Part shown: piece after piece, positions 1 through 8,207 of the stretch
Numbering within the stretch: the stretch's first letter is position 1
Layout of the letters: each line of letters starts with the position of its first letter
From: CAZFQG01 sp964520785
GTDB lineage: Bacteria > Planctomycetota > Planctomycetia > Pirellulales > Thermoguttaceae
Assembly (NCBI GenBank): GCA_964520785.1
Contig: CAZFQG010000084.1
Location: 1-25,175 of the forward strand
Length of the DNA stretch: 25,175 nucleotides
Direction of reading: 5' to 3'
Notes under the pieces: model-generated
Told to the model about the DNA's origin: nothing
Database searches by the model: none
What the model saw: only the letters and a program-made list of their open reading frames with translations
Translations under genes and position numbers: made by a program

Positions 1-27
1 CAATGTTACTCGGCTACCGCAACAAAT

Positions 28-100
28 GGACAGGTAGCTCAGTTGGTAGAGCACGGGACTGAAAATCCCGGTGTCGGCGGTTCAACCCCGCCCCTGTCCA
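28..100 (+). tRNA. tRNA-Phe (anticodon GAA)
   Basis: A complete 73-nt cloverleaf can be folded by eye. The acceptor stem GGACAGG (28-34) pairs with CCTGTCC (93-99), with discriminator A at 100. The D arm is GCTC/GAGC and the anticodon stem CGGGA/TCCCG holds the loop CTGAAAA, giving anticodon GAA at 61-63. The T arm is GGCGG/CCGCC with loop TTCAACC. The 3' CCA is not encoded (CTT follows), so it must be added after transcription. Only 27 bases lie upstream, so its promoter is outside the window. Confidence 0.97.
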
Positions 101-105
101 CTTGG

Positions 106-133
106 GCCACGTCTTGAGGACGTGGCTTTTTTT
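106..133 (+). terminator. intrinsic terminator of tRNA-Phe
   Basis: A perfect 8-bp stem, GCCACGTC (106-113) with GACGTGGC (119-126), has the 5-nt loop TTGAG and is followed directly by seven Ts (127-133). It starts 6 nt after the tRNA, which is the classic arrangement for ending a short tRNA transcript. Confidence 0.9.
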
Positions 134-223
134 GTTTCCAGATGGGTCGGCTCGTCAAAGGGGCGGTGCGAGTGGAATCGAGCAGTCGCCGCGTCGCGCG
201 ACGTCCCCCTAGCGCGCCCCTAA

Positions 224-251
224 TTTACAATCGAGGCGAATTCGGGATAAT
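224..251 (+). promoter_or_regulatory. sigma70-type promoter upstream of the isomerase-like gene
   Basis: TTTACA (224-229) and GATAAT (246-251) each match five of six consensus bases and are 16 bp apart. Transcription would begin near 258, leaving a leader of about 70 nt before the start codon. It is the best promoter-like pair between the tRNA terminator and the gene. No operator is evident. Confidence 0.5.
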
Positions 252-327
252 TCACGGTTTATTGTATTTCGTCGGTGGAGCATTCGCCCCCGCGAAGCGG
301 TTTGGAGTTTGGTAAACGGAGAGAAAA

Positions 328-1305
328 ATGATGTTCAGAAACTTAAATGCGTCGTTCCTGGGAATCACGGGAACGCAAAGCGAGATCATCGAGTTGGTGC
401 TGACGTACGGCTTCGATTCGGTCGATTTCGACGTCGTGGACTTTGCCAATCGCGCCAAACTGAGGGGAATCGATTATGCTCGCCGCTTGTTTGACAGCGC
501 GAAGATTCGCGTCGGGACGTTCGCGTTTCCGTTTTCTTGGGAATCGGACGAGCCGGTCTTCCGCAAGGAGATGCAGCGGCTGTCGGAATATGCCCATGCG
601 GCCGCGGCGGTAGGTTGCACGCGCTGCCTCGCCACCGTCGCTCCGGCGACGAACGAACGTCCTTACCACGAGAACTTCGAATTCCACCGGACACGTTTCG
701 CGGAGATTTGCGAGGTACTTCAAGAGACGAATACTCGGCTCGGGATCGGTTATCGGGCGGCGCCGGAGCTGCGACAGGGGAAATCCTTTCAATTCATTCA
801 CGAGCACGACGCCCTGGGTCTGCTGCTGAACATGGTCGGCGCAACCAACATCGGCATGGTCCTCGACCTGTGGGACTACGTCGTCGCCGGCGGTACAGTC
901 GAGAATATCGGGAGTATCCCGGTGAACCAGGTGGTGGCCGTGCAAATCGCCGAGATGCCGACCGATGTTCCGGTTTTCGACCTCAAGGAATCGAACCGGT
1001 TGCTTCCGGGGACCAGCGGCAAGCCGGATGTCGGCGAGGCGCTGCGGATTCTTCACGAGGCCGGATATGAAGGGCCGGTTACGATCAAGCCCTCGAAAGC
1101 ATCGATCGACGCGCGCCGTCGCGACCCGATTGCCCGGAACGCGGGCCTGGCGATGAACAGAGTCTGGAAAGCGGCCGGACTACCCGGAACTCAGGCAACG
1201 GCGATCATCAACGCCGAGCGCGTTCGGGAGGAGAGGATCGCGTCCCAAGAGGATCGCGAAAGCGAGTCAAGTGAAGTAACAGCCGCGCCGGCGGCCTCGA
1301 ACTGA
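328..1305 (+). CDS. sugar phosphate isomerase/epimerase-like TIM-barrel protein, probably without metal ligands
   Basis: This 325-residue protein follows the pattern of the xylose-isomerase-like TIM-barrel family (AP endonuclease 2 fold), which normally isomerises or epimerises sugars using a divalent metal. Barrel landmarks are the opening strand FLGITGTQ, GFDSVDFDVVDF (29-39), RLGIGY (137-142), GMVLDLWDYVVAGGTVE (176-192), VVAVQIAE (202-209) and GYEGPVTIKPSK (246-257). From my memory of the family, four ligands should be Glu, His, His and Glu, where this protein has G141, D183, Q206 and K254; D180 is kept. The catalytic role is therefore doubtful and it may be a binding or regulatory protein. 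The last 35 residues are a charged, Ala/Ser-rich tail. Two ATGs are adjacent (328 and 331); GGAGAG at 318-323 fits either, with better spacing to the second. It is transcribed alone. Confidence 0.82.
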   Translation: MMFRNLNASFLGITGTQSEIIELVLTYGFDSVDFDVVDFANRAKLRGIDYARRLFDSAKIRVGTFAFPFSWESDEPVFRKEMQRLSEYAHAAAAVGCTRCLATVAPATNERPYHENFEFHRTRFAEICEVLQETNTRLGIGYRAAPELRQGKSFQFIHEHDALGLLLNMVGATNIGMVLDLWDYVVAGGTVENIGSIPVNQVVAVQIAEMPTDVPVFDLKESNRLLPGTSGKPDVGEALRILHEAGYEGPVTIKPSKASIDARRRDPIARNAGLAMNRVWKAAGLPGTQATAIINAERVREERIASQEDRESESSEVTAAPAASN

Positions 1306-1367
1306 CGTCCCGTTTCATTCGCGCCGACCCCACCCGGTACTGTTCAAGCGAAGGCAAGAAACGGCAA

Positions 1368-1398
1368 ACGCCCCGATCCGGTTCGCGGATCGGGGCGT
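1368..1398. terminator. hairpin between convergent genes, probable bidirectional terminator
   Basis: A perfect 13-bp stem, ACGCCCCGATCCG (1368-1380) with CGGATCGGGGCGT (1386-1398), has the loop GTTCG. It sits between the stop of the plus-strand isomerase-like gene and the stop of the minus-strand barrel gene. Neither side has a clear T tract, so termination efficiency is uncertain even though the stem is very stable. Confidence 0.55.
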
Positions 1399-1440
1399 CC
1401 GTCGTGTGTGACGCGAAAGCACGGCGTCTCCCGGACGACT

Positions 1441-2952
1441 CTAGCGATTGATTTCGATACCGACGTTGATTCCGTGAGTGAAAATATCCTCGCGGTTCTT
1501 GTCCATATCGATCCCCATGATCTTGTGCTTCACGGCGGTTTCCGAACCATCGAACAGATTGTAGGTGGTGACCGACGATCCGCGTACGAGACCGTCCATC
1601 CACATCCCATTCCAACCTGCCCGGAACGAAACCGAATTCGTGATCTGATAGGCGGCCTGCAGCCGGAGTTCGGCGGCCGGGGCCCACTCGCCCTGGAACT
1701 CGCGGTAGTTGAAGCCGGTGGACTGCAACATGCGGTACGGCGTGTATATCCGGTATTGCGTCATTGTCTCCGACAGCCCGCCACCGTCTCCGGTGTCGCC
1801 GTCTCCGGTGTCGCCGTCGCCGCCGTCGCCGCCGTCGCCGCCGGTATAGCCGTTGGCGAGTTCCGTTCCCAGTCGACCGCGCTGTCGGACCGTTTGAGCG
1901 TTGTAACCGGCCAGGAAGCGGCCTTCGCAGGAGAGCGTCCACCGATTGTACATTTTGAAGTAGCGGAAACCGATCTGCGGGCCGACGACGCGGTTCTGGG
2001 CGATGGTCGACCAGTAAGTATCGGAGAGGGCGGACCGGGGCGCGATTTGCAGCGTGCCGGTGCCGGCGGGGCTGGTTCCGGTGTCCGTGGTGTCGCCGTC
2101 GTCATCATCATCGTCGTCGTCATCATCGCCGGAAGGCGTCTCGCCTCCACGGCCGTCGAAGTAGACCCAACGATCCGTTCCGATCAGCTCCGCGCTGAAG
2201 GTGTCGTCGAACTGGAAGTATCTGGCTCCCATGAAGACTTCGAGATTTCCGCCGCCGTGGAACTGACGCAATCGCTTGAGATAATTCGCTTCCACGCTCC
2301 AGGTCTTCACCTTCAAGCGGAACTTGCCCTCGTCGAACGTCACCGGAAGGCGGCCGAGAGTCCCTTCCGTAATGGGGTCGACGGGAGGGGTCTTTTCATG
2401 GAACTGGTACAGCGCGGCTGCCGCATCCGTCGTTCCGTCCCCCGAGGCCGCGGCCCCGGAAATCAGTACCGGGGTATAACCGTAGAGCAAACCGTCCGTC
2501 GTGTTGTTCGAGTTGAAACAGACGTCGATCGCTCCGGTCACGTTGACCCGCTGGTTTGCCGTCCCGAAACGGTAGGTGCTGATGAACCACCCTTTCCCAT
2601 CGCGGCCGACCCGGCCGAACTCGACACGCTGGCCATGCCTGTAATCGGCGCCGAAGAACGATGTGTCGTACGTGTTGAACTGCCGATAACTCGTCAGGTC
2701 GTCACGGTAGACCAGAATTCCCTCGGAGTTCGGATCGCCGATGTCGCTCTCGTCCGGCTTCGGAATCCAATAGCCAAGGTAGTCGAAATTGAAGAAATAG
2801 CCGACATTCGGTTGTTTTCCTCGCCCGTAGCTGCTTAAGTCGGCCGGTCTCCACAGTTCCATGGTCTCCAGGTTCTGCGCCGCGGCCGTCGACGCAAGGG
2901 CGGTGACCATCACCAAGGCTAATAGCCGTTTACTATTGTGCTTTCGCGACAT
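1441..2952 (-). CDS. BBP7-like outer-membrane beta-barrel protein with aspartate-rich loops
   Basis: This is a secreted 503-residue protein. The start at 2952 was chosen because MSRKHNSKRLLALVMVTALASTAAAQ is a clear signal peptide (shown here in full for its cleavage region TAAAQ) and GAGAGA precedes it; an in-frame start 34 codons upstream would bury the signal. The mature N-terminus (NVGYFFNFDYLGYW) and the end (FRAGWNGMWMDG, then FTHGINVGIEINR) match the style of planctomycete putative porins of the BBP7 family, with alternating aromatic and polar strands. Two low-complexity acidic inserts interrupt it: ten aspartates at residues 276-285 and a Gly-Asp-Thr block at about 371-391. These probably lie in external loops and could bind cations. 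No porin activity can be read from sequence. It appears monocistronic. Confidence 0.72.
   Translation of the reverse strand: MSRKHNSKRLLALVMVTALASTAAAQNLETMELWRPADLSSYGRGKQPNVGYFFNFDYLGYWIPKPDESDIGDPNSEGILVYRDDLTSYRQFNTYDTSFFGADYRHGQRVEFGRVGRDGKGWFISTYRFGTANQRVNVTGAIDVCFNSNNTTDGLLYGYTPVLISGAAASGDGTTDAAAALYQFHEKTPPVDPITEGTLGRLPVTFDEGKFRLKVKTWSVEANYLKRLRQFHGGGNLEVFMGARYFQFDDTFSAELIGTDRWVYFDGRGGETPSGDDDDDDDDDDGDTTDTGTSPAGTGTLQIAPRSALSDTYWSTIAQNRVVGPQIGFRYFKMYNRWTLSCEGRFLAGYNAQTVRQRGRLGTELANGYTGGDGGDGGDGDTGDGDTGDGGGLSETMTQYRIYTPYRMLQSTGFNYREFQGEWAPAAELRLQAAYQITNSVSFRAGWNGMWMDGLVRGSSVTTYNLFDGSETAVKHKIMGIDMDKNREDIFTHGINVGIEINR
1786..1842 (-). repeat. in-frame tandem repeat encoding a Gly-Asp(-Thr) loop
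   Basis: On the plus strand the 15-mer GTCTCCGGTGTCGCC occurs twice in tandem (1786-1815), followed by three copies of the 9-mer GTCGCCGCC (1816-1842). All units are multiples of three, so slippage would lengthen or shorten the encoded GGD/GDT loop of the barrel protein without breaking the frame. Confidence 0.85.
2098..2127 (-). repeat. GAC/GAT triplet run encoding ten consecutive aspartates
   Basis: Ten aspartate codons in a row, in mixed GAC and GAT form, encode residues 276-285 of the barrel protein. The mix of synonymous codons argues that the run is kept by selection on protein charge as well as by slippage. Confidence 0.9.
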
Positions 2953-3413
2953 GATTCTCTCGTCCACTTCGGTACTAAACCATGTGATTGAACGGCCCGG
3001 GGAATACGTCCGGAAAATCCCGGGCAATCCGGTTGCGAGAGTAGTATCGGACACGCGTGATGAAACAGTTGAGAAAGAAAGGTAAACTCTACCGGAAATA
3101 ACGCCTATTTTGGTTTTCGAGCGTTATAATGGGCGATTTGCGTTAACCGCGCCGCGGAAGCGGCCTGCAAAAAACGAATCCAAACTACCCAAATTCGCGC
3201 CGGATTCGCACAACAATCTGCTCAACGTACTCCGAGGGATATTGCCGACCCGGCGATATTCGACAACGCTCAACTCTGCAAGAAGGACGGAATGAGAACA
3301 ATGGGAACAATGGGGGATTCCGGAGAACCCGAACGCCGCACGAGGTCCAAGGGACCACCTCCCCAAGCGGTTGCCCACGTTACCCAGGGAATTGGGCTCA
3401 CGCGAATCCGCAT
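2953..3413. other. 461-bp gap without a supported gene
   Basis: This lies between the start of the barrel gene and the end of bioC, both on the minus strand. It should contain the barrel-gene promoter, but I see no convincing -35/-10 pair. A perfect TATAAT occurs on the plus strand at 3125-3130 without a matching -35. Short ORFs here (for example 3110-3295 plus) have no ribosome site or recognisable protein pattern. A small GGTCC/GGACC hairpin lies near 3345. Confidence 0.5.
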
Positions 3414-4166
3414 TCAAGAAGTCGTTTCTGCGACCATGATGATCGGATGGTACGTCAGGCTGACTCCGTTGGCATCGCGGAAGAGGCGGTCGTAATTAGC
3501 ATAGAAGTCCCGAAGCACGGCGGAGGTCCAACGGCGGCCGGAAAGGCCGGTTACCCCCGTCCGCCGGAGGTGGTGGAGGACGTCTTGTGGCGAGTCGAAG
3601 TAGAGGCGGCGGATGGTCTCCTCGGCCAGACGAACGCGGAATCGCTCGCCTACCACCCTCTTGAGTTGGTCGATCGATCGATACGCCAGTCCCGCGCCGG
3701 AGAGCCGGGCCGTCTCGCGCAGGTTCTCGGGACCGAACGTAGAAAATGCGAGGACCGCGCCGGGGTTCATCTTCGCGCGAAGTCTCTCCAGCACGTCCGG
3801 CAAATCGTCGAGCCACTGGACGACGGCGTTCGAAACGACGAGGTCCAGACGGTCCGGCACCGTGATACTCTCGATGTCGCCCGGGAGGAAGACGCTTCGT
3901 GGAATTCCGCCGGCAAGCGACTCGCACTCTTCGACGAGGTCATTAATAACGAGCGAATCGTAGTCGAACGCGGCGGCAAGCCGCTCGGTAAGAAGCCCGC
4001 TGCCGCAGCCGAATTCGAGAACCCTCGGAAAACGGCGGCGCCCCCGCGCGGCCAGGGCGCGGAGCAGCCGCTCGGCCATCTCGCGCTGTACGAGGGCGTG
4101 CTCGGAATACGAGGGGAGGCTCCGCTCGAAACGGAGCCGGACGAGCCGTTTGTCAATCCTCACCAA
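3414..4166 (-). CDS. bioC: malonyl-ACP O-methyltransferase
   Basis: BioC uses S-adenosylmethionine to methylate malonyl-ACP (or CoA), disguising it so that fatty acid synthase can extend it to pimeloyl-ACP methyl ester, the first committed step of biotin synthesis. The 250-residue length is typical. The class I methyltransferase SAM motif VLEFGCGSGLLT is at residues 49-60, and VVSNAVVQWLDDL (110-122) matches the family's conserved SNAxxQW segment. The N-terminus, with an RFERSLPSYSEHA pattern, is also characteristic. The start overlaps the end of bioG by 14 nt, so translation is probably coupled. It is the last gene of the minus-strand run. Confidence 0.9.
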   Translation of the reverse strand: MVRIDKRLVRLRFERSLPSYSEHALVQREMAERLLRALAARGRRRFPRVLEFGCGSGLLTERLAAAFDYDSLVINDLVEECESLAGGIPRSVFLPGDIESITVPDRLDLVVSNAVVQWLDDLPDVLERLRAKMNPGAVLAFSTFGPENLRETARLSGAGLAYRSIDQLKRVVGERFRVRLAEETIRRLYFDSPQDVLHHLRRTGVTGLSGRRWTSAVLRDFYANYDRLFRDANGVSLTYHPIIMVAETTS

Positions 4167-4833
4167 GGGCGAAAACCTCCTTCCAGGAAGTCAAACCGGC
4201 GAAGACGTAGTGCGATGCCGCTGCTTCGGTGATTTCTGCGCCGGCCTCGGTCCAGCACTTCGCTTGTGCGGCCGGAGGAAAGACGCGGTCCTTACAGCCG
4301 ATGAACGCGCGACGAAAGAGGCGGTTTCCCGTTATCCTCTTCTCGGCGACGCGCCGACCGACGGCTAGTAGCTCCTCTCGTTGAGATTCGACCGAGCGCC
4401 GCGGCGCGCTCTTCAGAAAGAACGCGAGCGCGGCCGGATCTCCACACATCCGCCGATAAAACCGCGGCCGCGTCGCTTCGCTCCAAAGGGCGGCGGTCTG
4501 CTCGAAACGAACCGGCGGAATGCCGCATTCGGCATCCACGGGGCGGAGCGTTCCGTTGATCGCCAGAGCGTCCTCGAACGCGACGGCGGACCCGCCGAAC
4601 GACTCTCGCGCTACCCAGACGCCCAAAGACCACGCGGCCAGCGTGACGCGGGCGTAGGAGCCGAGCAATTCATCCAGGACGGCCCGTTCCGGCGGTTCGG
4701 TGTAGTCGTAGCACAACAGCACATCCGCTCCTTCCGGTTCGAGGTGCGCGGTGGGCCGCTCATCCATTCCCCATCCGGTGAAGAAAAGAATCAGCCGCGA
4801 CGCGTTCTCTCGATGAATCAAAAGCGTTTTCAT
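4153..4833 (-). CDS. bioG: BioG-type (DUF452) pimeloyl-ACP methyl ester esterase
   Basis: BioG hydrolyses the methyl ester of pimeloyl-ACP, stopping chain elongation and freeing the substrate for BioF. The 226-residue protein has the alpha/beta-hydrolase layout of the DUF452 family: LILFFTGWGMD (14-24) as the oxyanion-hole region, nucleophile Ser69 in AAWSLGVW (66-73), Asp182 in GCKDRVFP and His208 in ASHYVF. It replaces the better-known BioH, and unlike BioH it usually sits inside the bio operon, as here. Its ATG overlaps the bioF stop as ATGA, a translational-coupling arrangement, and its end overlaps the bioC start. Confidence 0.88.
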   Translation of the reverse strand: MKTLLIHRENASRLILFFTGWGMDERPTAHLEPEGADVLLCYDYTEPPERAVLDELLGSYARVTLAAWSLGVWVARESFGGSAVAFEDALAINGTLRPVDAECGIPPVRFEQTAALWSEATRPRFYRRMCGDPAALAFFLKSAPRRSVESQREELLAVGRRVAEKRITGNRLFRRAFIGCKDRVFPPAAQAKCWTEAGAEITEAAASHYVFAGLTSWKEVFALGED

Positions 4834-6038
4834 AAAGCCGAAAGCACCTCGTCGACGTCACTCTCGGTCAAATCGGCGTGCAGAGAGAACCGCAGCCGCG
4901 CAGTTCCTGGTGGAACGGTCGGAGGGCGAATCGCGAAGACGCGGATTCCCGCGTCGCGAAGTCGCGAGGCCAGTCGGACCGCCCCGTCGTTGTCGCCGAC
5001 GACCAGCGGGACGATCTGGGATACGCCACCGGTGGCGTATCCTCGCCGCCGAAGACCCTCGCGGAGTTGTTCCGTTCGAGCCAGGAGGTTCGTCCGCTTC
5101 GCGTCCATCCCCCGGACGTGTTCCCAGACGAAGCGGCTCCAGCGGAGGGTGATCGGGGGCAGGGCCGTGGTGAAGAGAAGGGTCCGCATCCGGTTAACGA
5201 GCATTTCACGAACGATCGGCTCGGTGACGATGTACGCGCCGAGCGAACAGAGTGCCTTCGAAAACGTGCCGACAAGGACGTCGATCTCACCGAGGAGTCC
5301 TTCGCGGGCGGCCCAACCGGCGCCTTGAGGTCCAAAGACGCCGACCGCGTGCGCCTCGTCGACCACGAGTACCGCGTCGTACTTGTGTTTCAGTTCGACC
5401 AGCCGCCGCAAATCGGCGACGTCGCCGTCCATGCTATAGACCGACTCACTCACGAGAAAAACGGTGTCGTACCGCCGGCGGTCCTTGGCCAGGCGGCGAT
5501 TCAGATGGTCATAATCGAGATGGGGATAGCGGCGGAATTCGGCATCGCACAGGCGCATTCCGTCGATCAGACTCGCATGATTGAGCTTGTCGCCGAGAAC
5601 CAGGTCTCCCTTGCCGGCCAGGCAGGAAAGCAATCCGACGTTCGCATGGTAACCGCTGCCGAGGACGAGCACGGACCGGCCGCCGTAGGCGGCGGAAACG
5701 GTCGCCTCGAGAACCGCGTTCTCGGGCCGGTTGCCGTCGAGCAGTCGTGACGAACAGGCGCCGAAAGGTGAAAGCCGGTCCGGCTCGGCGACCTGTTTGG
5801 ACAGGAATTCTCTCCAAAGCTCGGCGTGTCGGGAGAGCCCCAGGTAGTCGTTGGACGACAGGTTGAGCTGCGCCGTCCCATCATGCCCGGTTGGGTCCGC
5901 CGGAGAAGGAAGAGCGCGATACGCGCCGGTGTCGTGAAGGACGGCCAAATCACGCTTCAGCCGTTGACGCCAGGCGATACGCGAGACGTGGTTCGTTTCA
6001 GAGGCACGCGAAGCCATTGGAAATACGGGATGATCCAT
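4830..6038 (-). CDS. bioF: 8-amino-7-oxononanoate synthase
   Basis: BioF is a PLP enzyme that condenses pimeloyl-ACP with L-alanine to give 8-amino-7-oxononanoate. The 402 residues fit the alpha-oxoamine synthase family. Landmarks are LSSNDYLGLS (60-69), GSGYHANVG (127-135), the PLP-contacting VVDEAHAVG (225-233) and the Schiff-base lysine K261 in LVGTFSKALCSLG. The ATG at 6038 gives a long N-terminus with no clear Shine-Dalgarno; M8 (6017) is an alternative. It begins only 21 bp after the stop of the upstream Met-rich gene, so it is likely co-transcribed with the pilus-like genes. BioA, BioD and BioB are not in the window. Confidence 0.92.
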   Translation of the reverse strand: MDHPVFPMASRASETNHVSRIAWRQRLKRDLAVLHDTGAYRALPSPADPTGHDGTAQLNLSSNDYLGLSRHAELWREFLSKQVAEPDRLSPFGACSSRLLDGNRPENAVLEATVSAAYGGRSVLVLGSGYHANVGLLSCLAGKGDLVLGDKLNHASLIDGMRLCDAEFRRYPHLDYDHLNRRLAKDRRRYDTVFLVSESVYSMDGDVADLRRLVELKHKYDAVLVVDEAHAVGVFGPQGAGWAAREGLLGEIDVLVGTFSKALCSLGAYIVTEPIVREMLVNRMRTLLFTTALPPITLRWSRFVWEHVRGMDAKRTNLLARTEQLREGLRRRGYATGGVSQIVPLVVGDNDGAVRLASRLRDAGIRVFAIRPPTVPPGTARLRFSLHADLTESDVDEVLSAL

Positions 6039-6059
6039 CCGCGCGGGGGATGATTGCCC

Positions 6060-8153
6060 TTAGGGCTCTCCCCCGCCGCGTCCTCGAGGCATTCTCGCGC
6101 CTGGGCCGGTGCGCCCGCCGGTTCCCCTACCGGGTCCGGGCCCCATCCCTTCCATCCCAGGCATCATCATTCCCTCCATTCCGCCACCCGGCATTGCGCC
6201 GCCCATGCCGGGAATGAGGCTCCTGGGTTGCTTCTGCTCGCGGATGGCCGCCTTGTCGTCCAAGTCGTTTCGGACCTTCAAGACGCCGTCGGCGGTCATC
6301 AGAAGGACTTCGCCGGGAGCGGTCAACCCGCTACGGCCGGGTAGCTTCTCGCCGCCATCGATATCCAACACGAGTTCATCCGCTTCGCATTGGACCTTTT
6401 CCGACAGGTTCTGCGGCCGCCTCGGGGGACGTTGCCTCGCGCCGCGACCGCCGGCGCCCATCATCGGGCCTCCCTCCATCCCGGGCATCATCATGCCAGG
6501 ACCCTCGCCTTCCATTCCCATACCCATTCCCGGAGCGCCGCCCAGACCGCCGAGCTGGGGATTTCTCGGATCGTAGAGATTGCGTTCCATCTCAAAAACG
6601 GTCCACTGGCCCAGGGCCACCGGGAACTCGTTGAAGATTTCCTGGCCGGTCTCCTTGTCCCAATGAACGGCGAACAGAACCGCGTCCGGCTCGTCGGACG
6701 GCCGGCGAGTCGCGCTGACCGAGGCCAGGAGCAGACGATCGTCCCTGGGCACGGAGATGATTTCGGTCGGTTCGCTCCAATCGGAGAAAATGTGGCTCTT
6801 CTCACTCAGTTCGGGAGATTGTAAGTACCGGTCTTCGAGGCTGAAGTTGGGGTTATAGAGGGCCAAGCGAACGCGATAGCGATAGTGGGCTCCAGGTTCG
6901 ACGTTGAAATCAAAAAACCGGAAAAGATAATATGAGGGATCCTGTTGGAACATTCCCATTCCAGCCATGCCCCCTTCCATTCCCATGCCCATGCCGGGCA
7001 TTCCCATCGGCATTCCTTCCATTCCCATGCCCATGCCGGGCATTCCCATCGGCATCCCTTCCATTCCCATTCCAGTGCTCCCGCGGCGGCGCGAGCCTCC
7101 GGCACCGGGCATTCCCATCGGCATCCCTTCCATTCCCATACCGGGTGCGCCTCCCATTCCCCTTGCGCGGCGCACCGTTGGGGTGCCGAACGGATCACGG
7201 GTATCCGGGCCGTCTTCGGTCTCTTCTTCGGGGCGCTGTCCCCCGGGCAATCGCTGCATTCCGGCCGGATCGAATTCTTCGTGGATCGCCAGCGGGATGT
7301 CCGGAGCGTGCGCGATCGATTCATCCCATTCTCGTCCCACCAGCGGCGGAAGACGAAACGTCAAACGATCGTGCAGATAGGCGGGGCGAATTTGTGGCTG
7401 AGAGGCGCCCATCCAATACCGTTGAATTTCCAGTGCCTTGCGTAGATCCAATGCTTGCCATCGAAGTTCCGCGCCCGGGTTGTTCGGGTCGACCCTGGCT
7501 CGCTCGACGACGTAATAACGATAGTCGGGGTAGTCCACCTGTTCGTTGTAATACAGCGAGTCTCGGAAGGTCTCGTCATACGCCTTTTCCTGCTCCGAGA
7601 TGGGCACGAGGCCGGTAATGACGATCCACCTCTGGCCCTTGGTCTGTTGGCCGCCAAAGCCCATTCCCCCCATGGCGCCGCCCATTTCTCCCGGCATCCC
7701 CCCCATGGCCGCGCCGGCTCCGGTTCCACCGGTGGTCTGGGATTCGTCCGCCATCGCCACCGCGCCCACTGAAGCGGTCCCACGGAGTTCGCGGACGGTG
7801 AAAAGCTTCGGTTCCGTGCGTTTACTGCGCTGCCGGAATATGGGAGTATCCCATGGCATCTTCAACGCGTAGGGTTCGACGCGGATAGGGTCGTCGTTTT
7901 TCTCGACCCAATCCCTGTAATCGATTACCTGGATTTCCTCGGGTGGTCGAGGCGGCGTCTGCTCGATGTGCCGCTGGGCGGTTCGGGCCGCTTCGATGAG
8001 GTCCCGCGGCGACTTGTCGTACCGCTCGCGGCCGAGAGCCCCCCAGCAAAACAGGAGAAAGACGGCCGCCGCGAACCCGACCACCATCGGACCCGACTGG
8101 TACAGGAACAGGCTAAGGAACGTGTCCTTGTTGACCTTGAGTTTGAATTTCAT
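6060..8153 (-). CDS. membrane-anchored Met/Gly-rich protein, third gene of the pilM-like cluster
   Basis: I do not recognise a named family for this 697-residue protein. It has a basic N-terminus, one membrane segment (about 18-40) and the rest presumably in the periplasm. Met/Gly-rich stretches lie at about 144-168, 333-402 (a repeated GMGMEGMPMGMPG pattern), 539-567 and 647-671. Between them are ordered-looking parts: RWIVITGLVPISEQEKAY (175-192), a beta-sandwich-like FRFFDFNVEPG/YRYRVRLALYNPN (411-436) and a strand-rich part at 583-635. The C-terminal 25 residues are Gly/Arg/Pro-rich. It lies 54 bp after the preceding Met-rich gene and 21 bp before bioF. AGGA lies upstream of the ATG. By position and topology it could take the place of PilO or PilP, but no PilP signature is visible. 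Codon usage on the minus strand is coherent through the repeats, which argues against an artefact. Confidence 0.75.
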   Translation of the reverse strand: MKFKLKVNKDTFLSLFLYQSGPMVVGFAAAVFLLFCWGALGRERYDKSPRDLIEAARTAQRHIEQTPPRPPEEIQVIDYRDWVEKNDDPIRVEPYALKMPWDTPIFRQRSKRTEPKLFTVRELRGTASVGAVAMADESQTTGGTGAGAAMGGMPGEMGGAMGGMGFGGQQTKGQRWIVITGLVPISEQEKAYDETFRDSLYYNEQVDYPDYRYYVVERARVDPNNPGAELRWQALDLRKALEIQRYWMGASQPQIRPAYLHDRLTFRLPPLVGREWDESIAHAPDIPLAIHEEFDPAGMQRLPGGQRPEEETEDGPDTRDPFGTPTVRRARGMGGAPGMGMEGMPMGMPGAGGSRRRGSTGMGMEGMPMGMPGMGMGMEGMPMGMPGMGMGMEGGMAGMGMFQQDPSYYLFRFFDFNVEPGAHYRYRVRLALYNPNFSLEDRYLQSPELSEKSHIFSDWSEPTEIISVPRDDRLLLASVSATRRPSDEPDAVLFAVHWDKETGQEIFNEFPVALGQWTVFEMERNLYDPRNPQLGGLGGAPGMGMGMEGEGPGMMMPGMEGGPMMGAGGRGARQRPPRRPQNLSEKVQCEADELVLDIDGGEKLPGRSGLTAPGEVLLMTADGVLKVRNDLDDKAAIREQKQPRSLIPGMGGAMPGGGMEGMMMPGMEGMGPGPGRGTGGRTGPGARMPRGRGGGEP
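6948..7157 (-). repeat. Met/Gly-rich coding tandem repeat (residues 333-402)
   Basis: Imperfect in-frame units of about 12-15 codons encode GMGMEGMPMGMPG. On the plus strand the words CCATTCCCAT, GCCGGGCAT and CCCATCGGCAT recur. An Arg/Ser-rich segment (residues 354-360) splits the block. Confidence 0.85.
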
Positions 8154-8207
8154 GGCTTTGGATTCCTGATTATTGGCATTCCATTATCGAGATCGATGCA
8201 CGGCTTC

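Noticed and set aside
1408..2838. A 476-codon plus-strand frame
   Set aside because: It is antisense to the signal-peptide-bearing barrel protein. It has no plausible start site and has a Val/Arg-rich composition typical of a GC-rich shadow frame.
3110..3295. Small plus-strand ORF upstream of bioC's end
   Set aside because: It has a TTG start with no ribosome site and no conserved-looking pattern. The TATAAT at 3125 lies inside it and lacks a -35.
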